From Variovorax sp. Root411 (GTDB taxonomy: Bacteria > Pseudomonadota > Gammaproteobacteria > Burkholderiales > Burkholderiaceae_C): DNA of 64,000 bases. Made by a program: the position numbers and the translations under genes. How positions within the stretch are numbered: the first letter of the stretch is position 1; each line of letters starts with the position of its first letter. The notes beneath the pieces were generated by a model. That model ran no database searches. It saw only the letters and a list, made by a program, of their open reading frames with translations, and was not told the DNA's origin. The stretch lies in contig NZ_LMDW01000001.1 in assembly GCF_001425205.1 (NCBI RefSeq), positions 1,117,928 to 1,181,927 of the forward strand, read 5' to 3'. This document shows positions 1 to 9,041 of this stretch, piece after piece.

Positions 1-408
1 GCACTGTCGCTGGGCTACGACGTGAGCCGCTTCAAGCTGCTGGCCTTCGTGATCTCGGCGGCGCTGTCGGGGCTGGCCGGTTCGCTCAAGACGCTGGTGC
101 TGGGCTTCGCCACGCTGTCGGACGTGCACTGGACCGCCTCGGGCCAGGTCATCCTGATGACGCTGGTGGGTGGCTTGGGCACGCTCTCGGGTCCGCTGGT
201 GGGCTCGGCCGTGGTGGTGCTGCTCGAGAACAAGATCGGTGAACTCGGCAACCTGCTTGCGCGCATCACGGCGGTGGACTGGTTCAACACACTGGGCGAG
301 TCGGTGACCATGGTGACGGGCCTGATCTTCGTGATCTGCGTGCTTGCCTTCCGCAAGGGGATCATGGGCGAGATCATTGCGTTTATCGACAGGCGGCGGG
401 CGAAGTAA
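1..408 (+). CDS. Branched-chain amino acid type ABC transporter permease, C-terminal part
   Basis: The reading frame is open from the first base of the window, so the start lies upstream and only the last 135 residues are present. The protein is strongly hydrophobic, with alternating membrane segments and the GGLGTLSGPLVGSAVVVLLE stretch typical of LivM/UrtC-type inner-membrane permeases, followed by a last membrane segment and a short basic tail (DRRRAK). Family members pair with a LivH permease, two ATPases and a periplasmic receptor to import branched-chain amino acids, urea or aromatic acids. The partners would lie upstream, so the substrate cannot be told. A hairpin with the features of a terminator follows the stop codon, making this the last gene of its operon. 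Confidence 0.85.
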   Translation, partial: ALSLGYDVSRFKLLAFVISAALSGLAGSLKTLVLGFATLSDVHWTASGQVILMTLVGGLGTLSGPLVGSAVVVLLENKIGELGNLLARITAVDWFNTLGESVTMVTGLIFVICVLAFRKGIMGEIIAFIDRRRAK

Positions 409-424
409 CGCGCGGCCAACAAAA

Positions 425-446
425 AAGGGAGCCTCTCGGCTCCCTT
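425..446 (+). terminator. Hairpin terminator after the ABC permease
   Basis: A 9-bp stem AAGGGAGCC/GGCTCCCTT closes a TCTC loop 17 bases after the permease stop codon, preceded by an A-run. It lies between two convergent genes and could serve both strands: the A-run gives a U-tract on the minus strand. Confidence 0.7.
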
Positions 447-465
447 CGTGTTTGTGGATCGGCGA

Positions 466-930
466 TCAGCAGTTGCCTTTTTTCGCCTGGCCGGGCGGGC
501 AGAAATCGCGCTCGCGGTCATGGCCGTGGCCGTGCCGGCGGTCACCGTCGTGGCGGCGATGGTCGTCCTCCCATTCGCGCTCGCGGCGGTCTTCACGGCG
601 GGCTTCGCGCCGGCGCCAGTCGCCTTCGGTCCAGCGGTAGCCGCCGCGGTCTTCGACCCAGCGGCCTGGAGCATAGGCGTATCCCGCGCGCTCGGGCTGC
701 CAGCCGCCCGGGCGCCATCCATAGGCGCGGCCATCCCAGGCCCAGCGGCCCGGCACCCAGACGAAGCCGCCGCGTGGCGGGGGCAGGGGCTCGTAGCGCG
801 GCGGCGGCGGTGCCGTCATCACCAGTCCGGGAACGTTGATGTTGACCGAGACCTGCGCGTTGGCGGCAATGGGGCTTGCAAGGATGGAAAGGGCGCCGGC
901 CGCGGCCAGCACTGCGATTCGAATCTTCAT
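466..930 (-). CDS. YXWGXW-repeat secreted protein, His/Arg-rich tail
   Basis: A 154-residue protein starting at MKIRIAVLAAAG, preceded by a good GGAGG ribosome binding site; a start 18 codons earlier is in frame but lacks that signal. It has a signal peptide ending near ANAQ. The middle part carries tandem motifs of the form WVPGRWAWDG, WRPGGWQPE, YAPGRW and TEGDW, characteristic of the YXWGXW/BcpO-related repeat family found in many beta-proteobacteria. The C-terminal half is highly charged (DRREREWEDDHRRHDGDR) and ends with CPPGQAKKGNC, two cysteines that could form a disulfide. The protein is probably periplasmic or envelope-bound; its function is unknown. It is monocistronic and convergent with the permease gene. 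Confidence 0.75.
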   Translation of the reverse strand: MKIRIAVLAAAGALSILASPIAANAQVSVNINVPGLVMTAPPPPRYEPLPPPRGGFVWVPGRWAWDGRAYGWRPGGWQPERAGYAYAPGRWVEDRGGYRWTEGDWRRREARREDRREREWEDDHRRHDGDRRHGHGHDRERDFCPPGQAKKGNC

Positions 931-1021
931 GGGTGATCCTCCGTTTTCAAATGGGTGGGGCACGATTCCCAACGCATGCGGCAAGGAATCGGTTGTCAGG
1001 TCTTGGGCGCGGCTACAACAG

Positions 1022-2101
1022 TTACAGCTTCAGCGGCGCGGCATAGCCGGTCATTTCCAGATAGCCGCGGCCCACGCGGCGGCCTTGGGCATCGAGCAGT
1101 TCGCTCACGCCTTCCCAGTACACGCCGCCGGTCGAACCGCGGCTGTCGAGTTCCTGGTCGTCGAGCAGGGCGCGCACTTCGAAGCTGCCGGCGGGCGTCT
1201 GCACGCGCCATTGCGTCGGGTACTTTGCCTGCGTGCGCGGGCTGTCCCAGGTCTTGAGGGCTTCGAAGCGCACTTCGTCGTTCCTGAAGGTTCGTGCCGC
1301 GCCATCGCGCTGGCGGAACGAGCCACCGGTCCACAGCGCGCTGCCGTCGCTGCGCCGCAGGCGGAAGGCGGTCAGGGCGCTGCCGTCGTCGAGGTTCATG
1401 CCGATCCAGTCCCAGCCCACGGCCTCTGGGTGCATCAGCGCTTCGCTCCATTCGTGGTCGAGCCACGCGGCGCCGGCGACGTCGAAGGCTTGTCCCTTGA
1501 GCGTGAGCCTGCCCTGCGCCTTGAGCTGCGGCTCGCTGTAGTAGTAGCTCGCCTGCGATTCCTCGGGGCCCTTGCGCGAGAGGCCGGCGTTGCCTTGCAG
1601 AAGCACCGGCTGCGTCGGCGTGAAGCGCAGGTCCAGCGTGAACTCACCGGCCGGAATGCGCGCAACGTAGAGCCCGTTCTTCCGCACCAGCGACCAGTCG
1701 CGGATGCGCACGTCGGTGTCGTCGGTGCCGGCTTCCGCCACGCCGAAGCCCGCGCGTGCGATGCGCTGGTCGTGCAGCAGCACGCGGCCTTCGAGGTCGG
1801 TGACGGCCGCGTGCGCGAACACGAGATGCTTCGCGGCAAACGCCGAGCGCATGCCCTGCGTGGCCTCGACGCGCGAGCGGAAGAAGGTCACCTGAAAGCC
1901 GAACTCGCGTCCGCCCGTCGTCTTCGCGTGGCCGGTGACGTACCACCATTCGGTGCGCAGGTCGGGGTGGCTACCGAAGTCGCGCGGGAACTCCATCCGG
2001 CGCTCGGGCAGTGCCCACGCCGCCAGTGGCCCGGCCGCGAGCGCCGCCAGCAGCAGGCCGCGCCGCGAGAGGCCGAACAGCGGCGAAGGAGGAGGCGTCA
2101 T
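1022..2101 (-). CDS. AttH/CrtC-like lipocalin-domain protein (carotenoid 1,2-hydratase-like)
   Basis: 359 residues. The N-terminus carries a twin-arginine-like signal ([20 protein letters not shown]). The mature part starts with [20 protein letters not shown] and contains further hallmarks of the AttH/carotenoid-hydratase-like double-lipocalin fold, such as [12 protein letters not shown] and [20 protein letters not shown]. The name carotenoid hydratase is historical; no carotenoid genes are nearby. In the att-type arrangement such a protein accompanies an FtsX-family permease and an ATPase, and here the permease gene lies two genes upstream on the same strand. Its start overlaps the stop of the cysteine-synthase-like gene (ATGA), indicating translational coupling. 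A role in handling a lipophilic cargo outside the inner membrane is inference. Confidence 0.8.
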   Translation of the reverse strand: MTPPPSPLFGLSRRGLLLAALAAGPLAAWALPERRMEFPRDFGSHPDLRTEWWYVTGHAKTTGGREFGFQVTFFRSRVEATQGMRSAFAAKHLVFAHAAVTDLEGRVLLHDQRIARAGFGVAEAGTDDTDVRIRDWSLVRKNGLYVARIPAGEFTLDLRFTPTQPVLLQGNAGLSRKGPEESQASYYYSEPQLKAQGRLTLKGQAFDVAGAAWLDHEWSEALMHPEAVGWDWIGMNLDDGSALTAFRLRRSDGSALWTGGSFRQRDGAARTFRNDEVRFEALKTWDSPRTQAKYPTQWRVQTPAGSFEVRALLDDQELDSRGSTGGVYWEGVSELLDAQGRRVGRGYLEMTGYAAPLKL

Positions 2102-3174
2102 GCCGCTACCAGCGCATCAATGCGCTGCTGCGCCGGCGCGATGTCGCCGAAGGCATTCCGCACCCAGGCCGCATCGTGGTAGCTCGGCAGATAGCGCTCG
2201 CCCGCATCGCACAGCAGCGAAAGAATGGAGCCCTGCTGTCCCGCCGCGCGCATCTCGTGCGCCACGGCCAGCATGCCGATGAAGTTGGTGCCCGTCGACG
2301 GCCCGACCTTGCGGCCCAGCAGCGCCGACAGCGCATGCATCGCCGCCACCGAGTCGAGGTTCGGCACTTCGATCATCCGGTCGACCAGCGTGCGGATGAA
2401 GCTGGGCTCCACGCGCGGGCGGCCGATGCCTTCGATGCGCGAGCCCACATCCGTCAGCGAGGCATCGCCCGTGCGGTGGTAGGCCGAGAACACCGAACCT
2501 TCGGGGTCGGGCACGCACACCTGCGTGTCGTGGCAGCGATAGCGCAGGTAGCGCCCGATGGTCGCGCTGGTGCCGCCCGTGCCCGCGCCGACCACGATCC
2601 ACTTCGGCACCGGATGCCGCTCGCGCGCCATCTGCTGGAACATGCTCTCGGCGATGTTGTTGTTGCCGCGCCAGTCGGTCGCGCGCTCGGCATAGGTGAA
2701 CTGGTCCATGTAGTGGCCGCCGGTGCGCTCGGCCAGCGCGCGCGCCTCTTCGTACACCTGGGCGGCATGGTCCACGAAGTGGCAGCTCGCGCCGTAGAAG
2801 ACGATCTGCGCGACCTTCTCCGGCGAGGTGGTGCGCGGCATCACCGCGATGAAGGGCAGGCCCAGCAGCCGCGCGAAGTAGGCCTCGCTCACGGCCGTGG
2901 AGCCGCTCGAGGCTTCGACGATGGTGGTGCCCTCGCGCACCCATCCGTTGCACAGCGCGTAGAGAAAGAGCGAACGCGCGAGCCGGTGCTTGAGGCTGCC
3001 GGTCGGGTGCGTCGATTCGTCCTTCAGGTACAGGTCGATGCCGTGCGCCGCGAGCGAGGGCAGGGGCAGCGGGATCAGGTGCGTGTCGGCGCTGCGTTGG
3101 TAGTCGGCCTCGATGCGGCGGATGGCGCTGTCGAGCCAGTCGCTGCAGAGGGAGGAAGAGGGTGTTTGCTGCAT
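2098..3174 (-). CDS. PLP-dependent cysteine synthase family protein
   Basis: 358 residues of the fold-type II PLP family. Lys62 in [11 protein letters not shown] is the likely Schiff-base lysine, followed by the SSGSTA phosphate/substrate loop and the [16 protein letters not shown] phosphate-binding loop near residue 200. The C-terminal [15 protein letters not shown] matches cysteine synthase/cystathionine beta-synthase-like enzymes (Cds1-type). It could make or break cysteine, but the substrate is not decided by sequence alone. The gene sits between the FtsX permease and the AttH-like gene, overlapping the latter by 4 bases. No ribosome binding site is visible; a TAGACT hexamer lies 8 nt before the ATG, so initiation on a leaderless mRNA is possible. 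Confidence 0.85.
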   Translation of the reverse strand: MQQTPSSSLCSDWLDSAIRRIEADYQRSADTHLIPLPLPSLAAHGIDLYLKDESTHPTGSLKHRLARSLFLYALCNGWVREGTTIVEASSGSTAVSEAYFARLLGLPFIAVMPRTTSPEKVAQIVFYGASCHFVDHAAQVYEEARALAERTGGHYMDQFTYAERATDWRGNNNIAESMFQQMARERHPVPKWIVVGAGTGGTSATIGRYLRYRCHDTQVCVPDPEGSVFSAYHRTGDASLTDVGSRIEGIGRPRVEPSFIRTLVDRMIEVPNLDSVAAMHALSALLGRKVGPSTGTNFIGMLAVAHEMRAAGQQGSILSLLCDAGERYLPSYHDAAWVRNAFGDIAPAQQRIDALVAA

Positions 3175-3224
3175 GGTGCGCCAGTCTACAAGTCATGCCT
3201 GGTAGCGCCCATGGAGCGCCCGAG

Positions 3225-5831
3225 CTACCAGTCTTCCTTCACGGCCAGCACCACGTCCTTGCTGGCGGCGGCCCGTCCCGCCAGCCAGGCAGTGACGGTT
3301 CCCGCCACTACCACCGCGCCGCATAGCGTCAGCAGCCGCAGCCACGGCACCAGCAGGTCCATGCTCCAGTGGAAGCTCTGCGGGTTCACGACCTTCACGA
3401 GCACCACCGACACCGCCAGCCCCAGCCCCAGACCCGCGACGGCGCCGATGGCCGTCCAGGCCGCACCTTCGCCGGCCACCACCGCCAGCACCTGCCACCG
3501 CGTGAAGCCCAGGTGCGCGAGCAATCCGAATTCCTTGCGCCGCGCCAGCACCTGCGCGCTGAAGCTCGCGGCAATGCCGAACAGCCCGATGGCGATCGCC
3601 ACCGCCTGCAGCCAGTAGGTCACCGCAAAGCTCCGGTCGAAGATGCGCAGCGAGGTCGCGCGGATCTGCCCCACCGATGCGATCTCGACCGACCCGGCCG
3701 ACGAGCCGCCCTGGCGCGCCGCCAGCGCGCGCACCGCGGCCTGCACCTCGCCCTCCGGCGCACCGGGCGCCAGCCACAGCGCCACGTCGCTCACGTTGCG
3801 CTCGCCGGTGATGCGCTCGAAGTCCCGCGCATCCATCGTGATCGCGCCGAACTGCCGCGCATAGTCGCGCCACACGCCCGCCACGAAGAAGGCCTGCGCC
3901 TTTCCCGAGCCCGCCGGCATGCCCATCGCAGCCGACAGCGGCGTAAACACCGTGCCCGGCTTCGCGCCATACAGCTCCACCATCGGCTCGCTCACGTAGA
4001 TGCCGATCTGCCCCTCGGGCACCGGCAGCGCGGCGCCGATCAGCGGCTGCGACTGCGTTGCGCCGCCTTCCAGGCTGCGCGCGATCAGCGTCACTGCGGG
4101 ACGCGTTGCATCCAGCCGCAGCGATTGCGTGCGCAGCGTGCCGGTGCGCGCCACGCCGGGCAGTTGCGCCAACGACTGCACGAAGGCCGGTGAAAAGGTC
4201 GCTGTGTCTGTGCTGCTGCTGTTGCCGCTGTTGCCGCCGCGCCCGCCCGAGGTGGCACGCACATACAGGTCGGCCGGCAGCACCACGTCGAGCCAGTGCG
4301 TCACCGAATCGCGAAAGCTCGCGACCATCACCGTCAGCGCGACCGCCAGGCTCAGGCTCGCGACCACGCCGCTGACCGCCACCGCGGCCGTGCCGCGCAT
4401 GCGGCGGGCGCGCTCGATGGCCAGCATCGGCAGCACGCGCTGCGCGAACATCGGCGCCACGCGGTCGTACAGCAGCGCGATCAGCCAGGGCAGCGCGGTG
4501 ATGCCGCCCACCAGCAGGCAGGCCACCGACAGGTAGGCCGCCACCGGAATGCCGCCGATGGCCGGCACATTGGCCAGCACCGCGCCGAGCGCGATCAGCC
4601 CGAGCGCGAGCCAGTGGCTGTTGCCCTGCGCGGGCGCCGCGCCCAGGCCCTTGAGCGTCTGCGCCTCGGGCAGCGCCTGCGCCGCACGCGCGGGCCACCA
4701 GCCGCCGACCAGCGCGGCCAGCACGCCGAGCCCGCCGTACAGCAATGCCGCGCCAGCGCTCCAGTGCAGCGTGGGCGCCACGCCTTCGAAATACCCGCCA
4801 CCGAGATCGCCGCCCAGGACGCGCAGCGCAAAAGCCGCGAGCGCCGTGCCCAGCGCAAGGCCGGCCACGCTGCCGATCAGGCCCAGCACCAGCGATTCGG
4901 CCAGCACCAGCCGCAGCCGCTCGCGCGGCGTCAGGCCCAGCACGCCGAGCAGCGCGAACTGCTGCGCACGCTTGGCCACGCTGAGCGCCAGCACCGAGAA
5001 CACGAGGAACGCGCCCGTGAACAGCGCCACCAGCGCCAGCACCGTGAGGTTCACTCGATAGGCGCGCGACAGGTTGCTCACGCGCTCGGCCGCATCGCCG
5101 GGTTCGGCGAACTGCACGCCCGCGGGCCAGCCCGGCGACTGCTGCAGCGAGGCCATGAAGGCGGCCCTGTCGGTACCGGGCGCCAGCCGAAGATCGATGC
5201 GGTCGAGCCGGCCGATCTGGCCGAACAACTCCTGCGCGGCCCCAATGTCCATCACCGCGAGCGCCGAGCCGCTGGCGGCGACGTGGCCGGACACGTCGAG
5301 CCGCTGCCAGGCATCGCCGCTGCGCAGTTGCATCGTCTCCACGACGCCGCCGCCAGGCGCTTGCGTGGGCAGGCCCAGCGCGGTGCGCGCCGCGGTGTTG
5401 AGAAACACATGGCCCGGCGCGAACAGCGCGAAGCGATCGGCGCCGGCTGCGGCCTGAGGCATCAGCGCCGGAGCGATGGCCGGCAGCACCAGCGCATCGA
5501 CGCCGATCACGCGCATCGGCACCTGTCGCCCGCTCGCCAGCGCCAGGCCCGGAAACTCGACCACCGGGCTCGCCAGCGCCACCTGCGGATGACGGGCCAG
5601 TCGCGCGAACACGGCCTCGTCGAAGCCGCCCTGCACGGCGCGCACTTCCAGGTCGGGCTGGCCGTTGACCGAGCGCACCGCGCTCGCGAACTCGTCGAGC
5701 GCCGACGCATTGATCAGCTGCACCGAGAAGGCCAGCGCCACGCCCAGCATCACCGCCAGCACGGCCGCCGCATTGCGCCAGGGGTGATGGCGGAGTTCCT
5801 GCCAGGAGAAAGTGGTGAGCAATGCGCGCAT
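3225..5831 (-). CDS. FtsX-family ABC transporter permease (AttF/AttG or LolC/MacB-like)
   Basis: 868 residues, about twice the usual single-FtsX length. There is a first membrane segment after residue 20, a long periplasmic region (roughly 45-245), then an FtsX four-helix-type unit (roughly 250-380), further helices around 420-520, a second periplasmic region, and a second FtsX unit from about 740 ending at VLAVKEDW. This duplicated architecture is seen in permeases annotated as lipoprotein-releasing or att-type transporters, which use an external ATPase. No ATPase is adjacent; the best candidate is encoded at 11704-12357. GACAAT lies 6 nt before the ATG and no Shine-Dalgarno sequence is visible. 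Confidence 0.88.
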   Translation of the reverse strand: MRALLTTFSWQELRHHPWRNAAAVLAVMLGVALAFSVQLINASALDEFASAVRSVNGQPDLEVRAVQGGFDEAVFARLARHPQVALASPVVEFPGLALASGRQVPMRVIGVDALVLPAIAPALMPQAAAGADRFALFAPGHVFLNTAARTALGLPTQAPGGGVVETMQLRSGDAWQRLDVSGHVAASGSALAVMDIGAAQELFGQIGRLDRIDLRLAPGTDRAAFMASLQQSPGWPAGVQFAEPGDAAERVSNLSRAYRVNLTVLALVALFTGAFLVFSVLALSVAKRAQQFALLGVLGLTPRERLRLVLAESLVLGLIGSVAGLALGTALAAFALRVLGGDLGGGYFEGVAPTLHWSAGAALLYGGLGVLAALVGGWWPARAAQALPEAQTLKGLGAAPAQGNSHWLALGLIALGAVLANVPAIGGIPVAAYLSVACLLVGGITALPWLIALLYDRVAPMFAQRVLPMLAIERARRMRGTAAVAVSGVVASLSLAVALTVMVASFRDSVTHWLDVVLPADLYVRATSGGRGGNSGNSSSTDTATFSPAFVQSLAQLPGVARTGTLRTQSLRLDATRPAVTLIARSLEGGATQSQPLIGAALPVPEGQIGIYVSEPMVELYGAKPGTVFTPLSAAMGMPAGSGKAQAFFVAGVWRDYARQFGAITMDARDFERITGERNVSDVALWLAPGAPEGEVQAAVRALAARQGGSSAGSVEIASVGQIRATSLRIFDRSFAVTYWLQAVAIAIGLFGIAASFSAQVLARRKEFGLLAHLGFTRWQVLAVVAGEGAAWTAIGAVAGLGLGLAVSVVLVKVVNPQSFHWSMDLLVPWLRLLTLCGAVVVAGTVTAWLAGRAAASKDVVLAVKEDW

Positions 5832-5935
5832 GGGTCGATTGTCGCGGCGAGCGCGGATCGAAGCGGCCGGTGCGCGAGACGGAGCCGGTGGCCGCGCCGC
5901 GGGAGTGGCGGCGGCGTTGATGAAGAGCCGGCCGC

Positions 5936-7168
5936 TCAGAGCCGGTCCGACATCGCATGCAGGTACGCGCGCACCACCGCGCTGGCGCTGAGCCCGATGG
6001 CCCGGTCATACGCCTGCCGCGCCGCCGCCCGTGCACCGCCAGCCGCGAGCAGATGGGCGCGCGCCGCCCAGAAGGGCTGGTAGTTCGTCACCTCGTTGGC
6101 TGCTATGGCATCGAGTGCCCGCAGGCCGGTTTCCGGTCCGCGTGCGTTGGCAAGTGCGCAGGCGCGGCTGACCTGCGCGCCGACGCTCGGCCGCAGCGCC
6201 AGCAGGCCCTCGTACAGGGCCACCAGTGTTTCGGGTGGCACCGGTGCGCCAGCGCGGCGCTCGCAGTGTGCCGACTGGATTGCCGCCTCCAGCTGGTAGG
6301 CGCCGAGCGACTGCATGGCGCAGGCAAGCCGCAGATGGTGTTCGGCTTGCGCGAGCAGTTCGTGGTTCCAGCGCGTGATGTCCTGCTGGTCGAGGGGCAC
6401 ATAGGCGCCGGCATCATTGCGGCGCGCCGCCGTGCGGGCCTCGCAGAACAGCATCAGCGCGAGCAGGCCGAGCGGCTCGGGCTCGTCCGGCATCAGGCTG
6501 CAGAGGATGCGGCAGAGGTCGATGGCTTCGGCCGTGAGGCCGCAGGGCAGGGCGTCGGCGCCGTCCACGTCGTCCCAGCCGGTGCCGTAGGCGGCGTAGA
6601 TGCCGTCGAGCACGTCCTGCAGCCGCTGCGGCAGGTCGCGCGCTTGCGGATATTCGAAGGGAATGCCGGCCGCGCGGATGCGGGCCTTGGCGCGCACCAA
6701 CCGCTGGCCGAGCGTGGCCGGCGCGGTGAGGAAGGCGCCGGCCATGCGCGCGGCGTCGAGCCCGAGCACGGTCTGCAGCATCAGCGGTGCGCGCGCGGCC
6801 GCGTCGATGGCCGGATGCGCGCACACGAAGAGCAGGCGCAGCCGCTCGTCGGGCACGGCCGCGCCGTCGGTGGTGCCTTCGTCGACCTCGCCGGCCAGCA
6901 GCATCAGGCTTTGCGTGGCCGCATCCTGCACGCGGGTGTGGCGCCAGGCGTCGAGCTTGCGGTGCCGCGCCACGCTCAGCAGCCACGCATCGGGCTGCGC
7001 GGGAATGCCATCGACCGGCCAGCGCTCGAGTGCCCGCGCGAAGGCGTCGGCCAATGCGTCTTCCGACGCGGCGATGTCGTGCGTGCGCGCCGACAGGATG
7101 GCCAGCAGCCGCCCGTACGAATCGCGCACCGCACGCTCGGCGGCCTGGCGAGCCGCCGGCTCATTCAT
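5936..7168 (-). CDS. ECF-type sigma factor with C-terminal extension (SigI/DUF6596-like)
   Basis: 410 residues from MNEPAARQ. The N-terminal third is a sigma-70 region 2/4 pair: DALADAFARALERWP and DAWLLSVARHRKLDAWR, then the region 4-like stretch around VLGLDAARMAGAFLTAP. The remaining ~230 residues form the alpha-helical extension found in the ECF41/42-like sigma factors that travel with YCII/DGPF proteins. The start codon overlaps the stop of the YCII gene (ATGA), so the two are translationally coupled. Such pairs behave as one-component switches that respond through the C-terminal domain rather than a classical anti-sigma factor; the signal here is unknown. A longer frame running through the YCII gene is not used. 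Confidence 0.9.
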   Translation of the reverse strand: MNEPAARQAAERAVRDSYGRLLAILSARTHDIAASEDALADAFARALERWPVDGIPAQPDAWLLSVARHRKLDAWRHTRVQDAATQSLMLLAGEVDEGTTDGAAVPDERLRLLFVCAHPAIDAAARAPLMLQTVLGLDAARMAGAFLTAPATLGQRLVRAKARIRAAGIPFEYPQARDLPQRLQDVLDGIYAAYGTGWDDVDGADALPCGLTAEAIDLCRILCSLMPDEPEPLGLLALMLFCEARTAARRNDAGAYVPLDQQDITRWNHELLAQAEHHLRLACAMQSLGAYQLEAAIQSAHCERRAGAPVPPETLVALYEGLLALRPSVGAQVSRACALANARGPETGLRALDAIAANEVTNYQPFWAARAHLLAAGGARAAARQAYDRAIGLSASAVVRAYLHAMSDRL

Positions 7169-7530
7169 GCTGTGGCTACGGCCGTGGCCATGAAGACGGG
7201 GCGGATCTCCACTCCGCCACTGGTCGCGCAAGGCGCACGGGCCGCCCATTCGAGTGCGGCGTCGATGTCGGGCACGTCGACCACGAAGTAGCCGCCGAGC
7301 TGCTCCTTGGTGTCGGCGAAGGGGCCGTCCTGCACCTGGCGCTTGTCGCCGCGCACGCGCAGCGTGGTGCCGGTCATGGGCGGGAAAAGGCCGTGGCCGC
7401 CGAGCGAAATGCCGGCCTGGCGCACGGCGTCGGCATACGCGACCCAACTGGCCCGGTAGGCCTGCGAGGACGCATCGTCGCGTTGTTCGAATTCGGCCGC
7501 GGGCTGATAAAACATCAACATGTACTGCAT
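7165..7530 (-). CDS. YCII/DGPF-domain protein
   Basis: 121 residues starting MQYMLMFYQPAAEF, with the family hallmark QDGPFADTKEQLGGYFVVDV in the middle and an IRPV C-terminal strand. A strong ribosome binding site (GGAGAGACACC) precedes the ATG. YCII proteins are small ferredoxin-fold dimers; in this genomic setting they nearly always precede a DUF6596-type sigma factor, which begins inside the stop codon of this gene. Function is unknown; a role as partner or sensor for the sigma factor is inference from the coupling. Confidence 0.9.
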   Translation of the reverse strand: MQYMLMFYQPAAEFEQRDDASSQAYRASWVAYADAVRQAGISLGGHGLFPPMTGTTLRVRGDKRQVQDGPFADTKEQLGGYFVVDVPDIDAALEWAARAPCATSGGVEIRPVFMATAVATA

Positions 7531-7674
7531 GGTGTCTCTCCGTCATGGAAAAGGTTGTTGAGCAAGATCGCTCACCACAATGACGGCCCGCCGGCGGTCA
7601 TTTCGACACGGGTAACGTGCCGAGCAGAAGATTTTTTACGCGATCGCCGCTTGGCGCAATGCTTCGTCGCTCCT

Positions 7675-9036
7675 TCAGGCCGCCCTGGCCCGCACCGAAG
7701 GCGCGAACATCGCCTCCATCTCGCCGCGCAGCTTGTAGGCCGCGGTCGTCGTGTCGATCGCCACGTCGGCCCAGCTCAGGCTCTGGCCCTTCTTCACCGG
7801 GCGCACCAGCTTGACGTTGTGCGCCAGCCCGAGCGGCAGGCCGCCCAGGCGCAGCGAACGCTCCGCCGGCAGCAGCTTGCCCCAGACCGTGTAGCCGCCT
7901 TCGCCGTCGAGCATCTCGCCCGCCGCGAGGTCGCGCTTGGCGGTGGCGACCACGTCGGCGTTCCAGCAGGTGGCGACGCCAGTGGGTTCGCCGCGCAGCG
8001 CCACGCTGGCCACCGACATGCCGACTTCGAGCCCGATCAGGTGCCAGCGCTTGTAAAGCGTGAAGTAGCGCCCGCTGGGGTCGGTGTGAGCGTTGTATTC
8101 CTCGAAGCAGTTCCTGATGTAGTCGCTCTCGGCCTCGACCGTGACCCACACGCCCATGCGGATGTCGTACGGGATCTTGCGGCCATCGGCTTCGAGCGAG
8201 GAAACGACCTCGACCATGCCCTTGCGCTCCAGCACGCCGCCCTCGCTCTTCGGCCGCGTGACGAACGGAATGTCTTCCACGCTCGCGGGCGGATAGAGCA
8301 GCCCGTCCGAAGGCACGGTGAGGCCGGTGGCGTTGGCGACTGCCGAGCTTTCGATGGAAGGCTTGGAGCCGTCGAGAAAGCTGTTGAACATCTTCGGGTT
8401 GAGACCGCCGCGCTTTGCCTGCTCGGGCGTGAGGCCGTAGTTGCCCCACACGGTCTCGGGCGTCGATTCGGTGAAGTGCGGCAGCCACTTGTGGCCGCGC
8501 CCGGCCGCCACCACCGGAAAGCCGCAGGTGCGCGCCCAGTCGACCAGGTCGCAGATCAGCGCGGGCTGGTCGCCGAAGGCCAGCGAATAGATCACGCCGG
8601 CCTGCCGTGCCTTGTGAGCGAGCAGCGGCCCGCAGAAGGCGTCGGCCTCGACCGTCACGTTGACCACATGCTTGCCGTGCGCGAAGGCGTCGAGGCAGTG
8701 GTCCACCGCCGCGATGGGGTTGCCCGTGCACTCGACCACGATGTCGATCGAGGGTTCGCGCGTCACGGCCTGCCAGTCGTCGGTGATCCAGGTGGTGCCG
8801 TGCTTCAGCGCCTCCTGCACCGAGGCTGCGGCGGCACGCTCGGCCTTCCAGCCCACGCGTTCGAGATTGACGCGGGCCGCGTAGGGCGAAAGGTCGGCGA
8901 TGGCGACCAGCTGGACGCCGGGCGTGCGCGGAATCTGCGCGAGGTACATCGCGCCGAACTTGCCGGCGCCGATCAGGCCGATGCGGATGGGGCGGCCTTC
9001 GGCGGCGCGCTGTTGCAGGCGGGTGTGCAGGCTCAT
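7675..9036 (-). CDS. NAD(P)-dependent oxidoreductase with C-terminal SAF domain
   Basis: 453 residues from MSLHTRLQQRA. A Rossmann fold begins at IGLIGAGKFGAMYLAQI (residues ~18-34), followed by a homoserine-dehydrogenase-like catalytic region (VVECTGNPIAAVDHCLDAF, then HVVNVTVEADAF). The C-terminal ~90 residues (DLAAGEMLDGEGGYTVWGKL ... LVRPVKKGQSLSWADVA) resemble an SAF domain as in sugar acid dehydratases and antifreeze proteins. The gene starts 5 nt after the PhyH gene in the same GntR-controlled operon, implying successive steps. The substrate is unknown. A longer in-frame reading through the PhyH gene is an artefact of high GC. Confidence 0.85.
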   Translation of the reverse strand: MSLHTRLQQRAAEGRPIRIGLIGAGKFGAMYLAQIPRTPGVQLVAIADLSPYAARVNLERVGWKAERAAAASVQEALKHGTTWITDDWQAVTREPSIDIVVECTGNPIAAVDHCLDAFAHGKHVVNVTVEADAFCGPLLAHKARQAGVIYSLAFGDQPALICDLVDWARTCGFPVVAAGRGHKWLPHFTESTPETVWGNYGLTPEQAKRGGLNPKMFNSFLDGSKPSIESSAVANATGLTVPSDGLLYPPASVEDIPFVTRPKSEGGVLERKGMVEVVSSLEADGRKIPYDIRMGVWVTVEAESDYIRNCFEEYNAHTDPSGRYFTLYKRWHLIGLEVGMSVASVALRGEPTGVATCWNADVVATAKRDLAAGEMLDGEGGYTVWGKLLPAERSLRLGGLPLGLAHNVKLVRPVKKGQSLSWADVAIDTTTAAYKLRGEMEAMFAPSVRARAA

Positions 9037-9041
9037 GTCGT

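Noticed and set aside
1022..2101. Carotenoid biosynthesis function for the AttH-like gene
   Set aside because: No crt genes are in the window; the neighbouring FtsX permease fits the att-type context better.
836..2182. Plus-strand frame of 448 codons over the AttH-like gene
   Set aside because: Shadow of the minus-strand gene; translation rich in Arg/His/Ala with no fold signature.
3193..6036. Long minus-strand frame of over 900 codons overlapping the FtsX permease in another frame
   Set aside because: It is Arg/Ala/Gly-rich, has no recognisable motifs and is a by-product of high GC; the permease frame has clear membrane helices.
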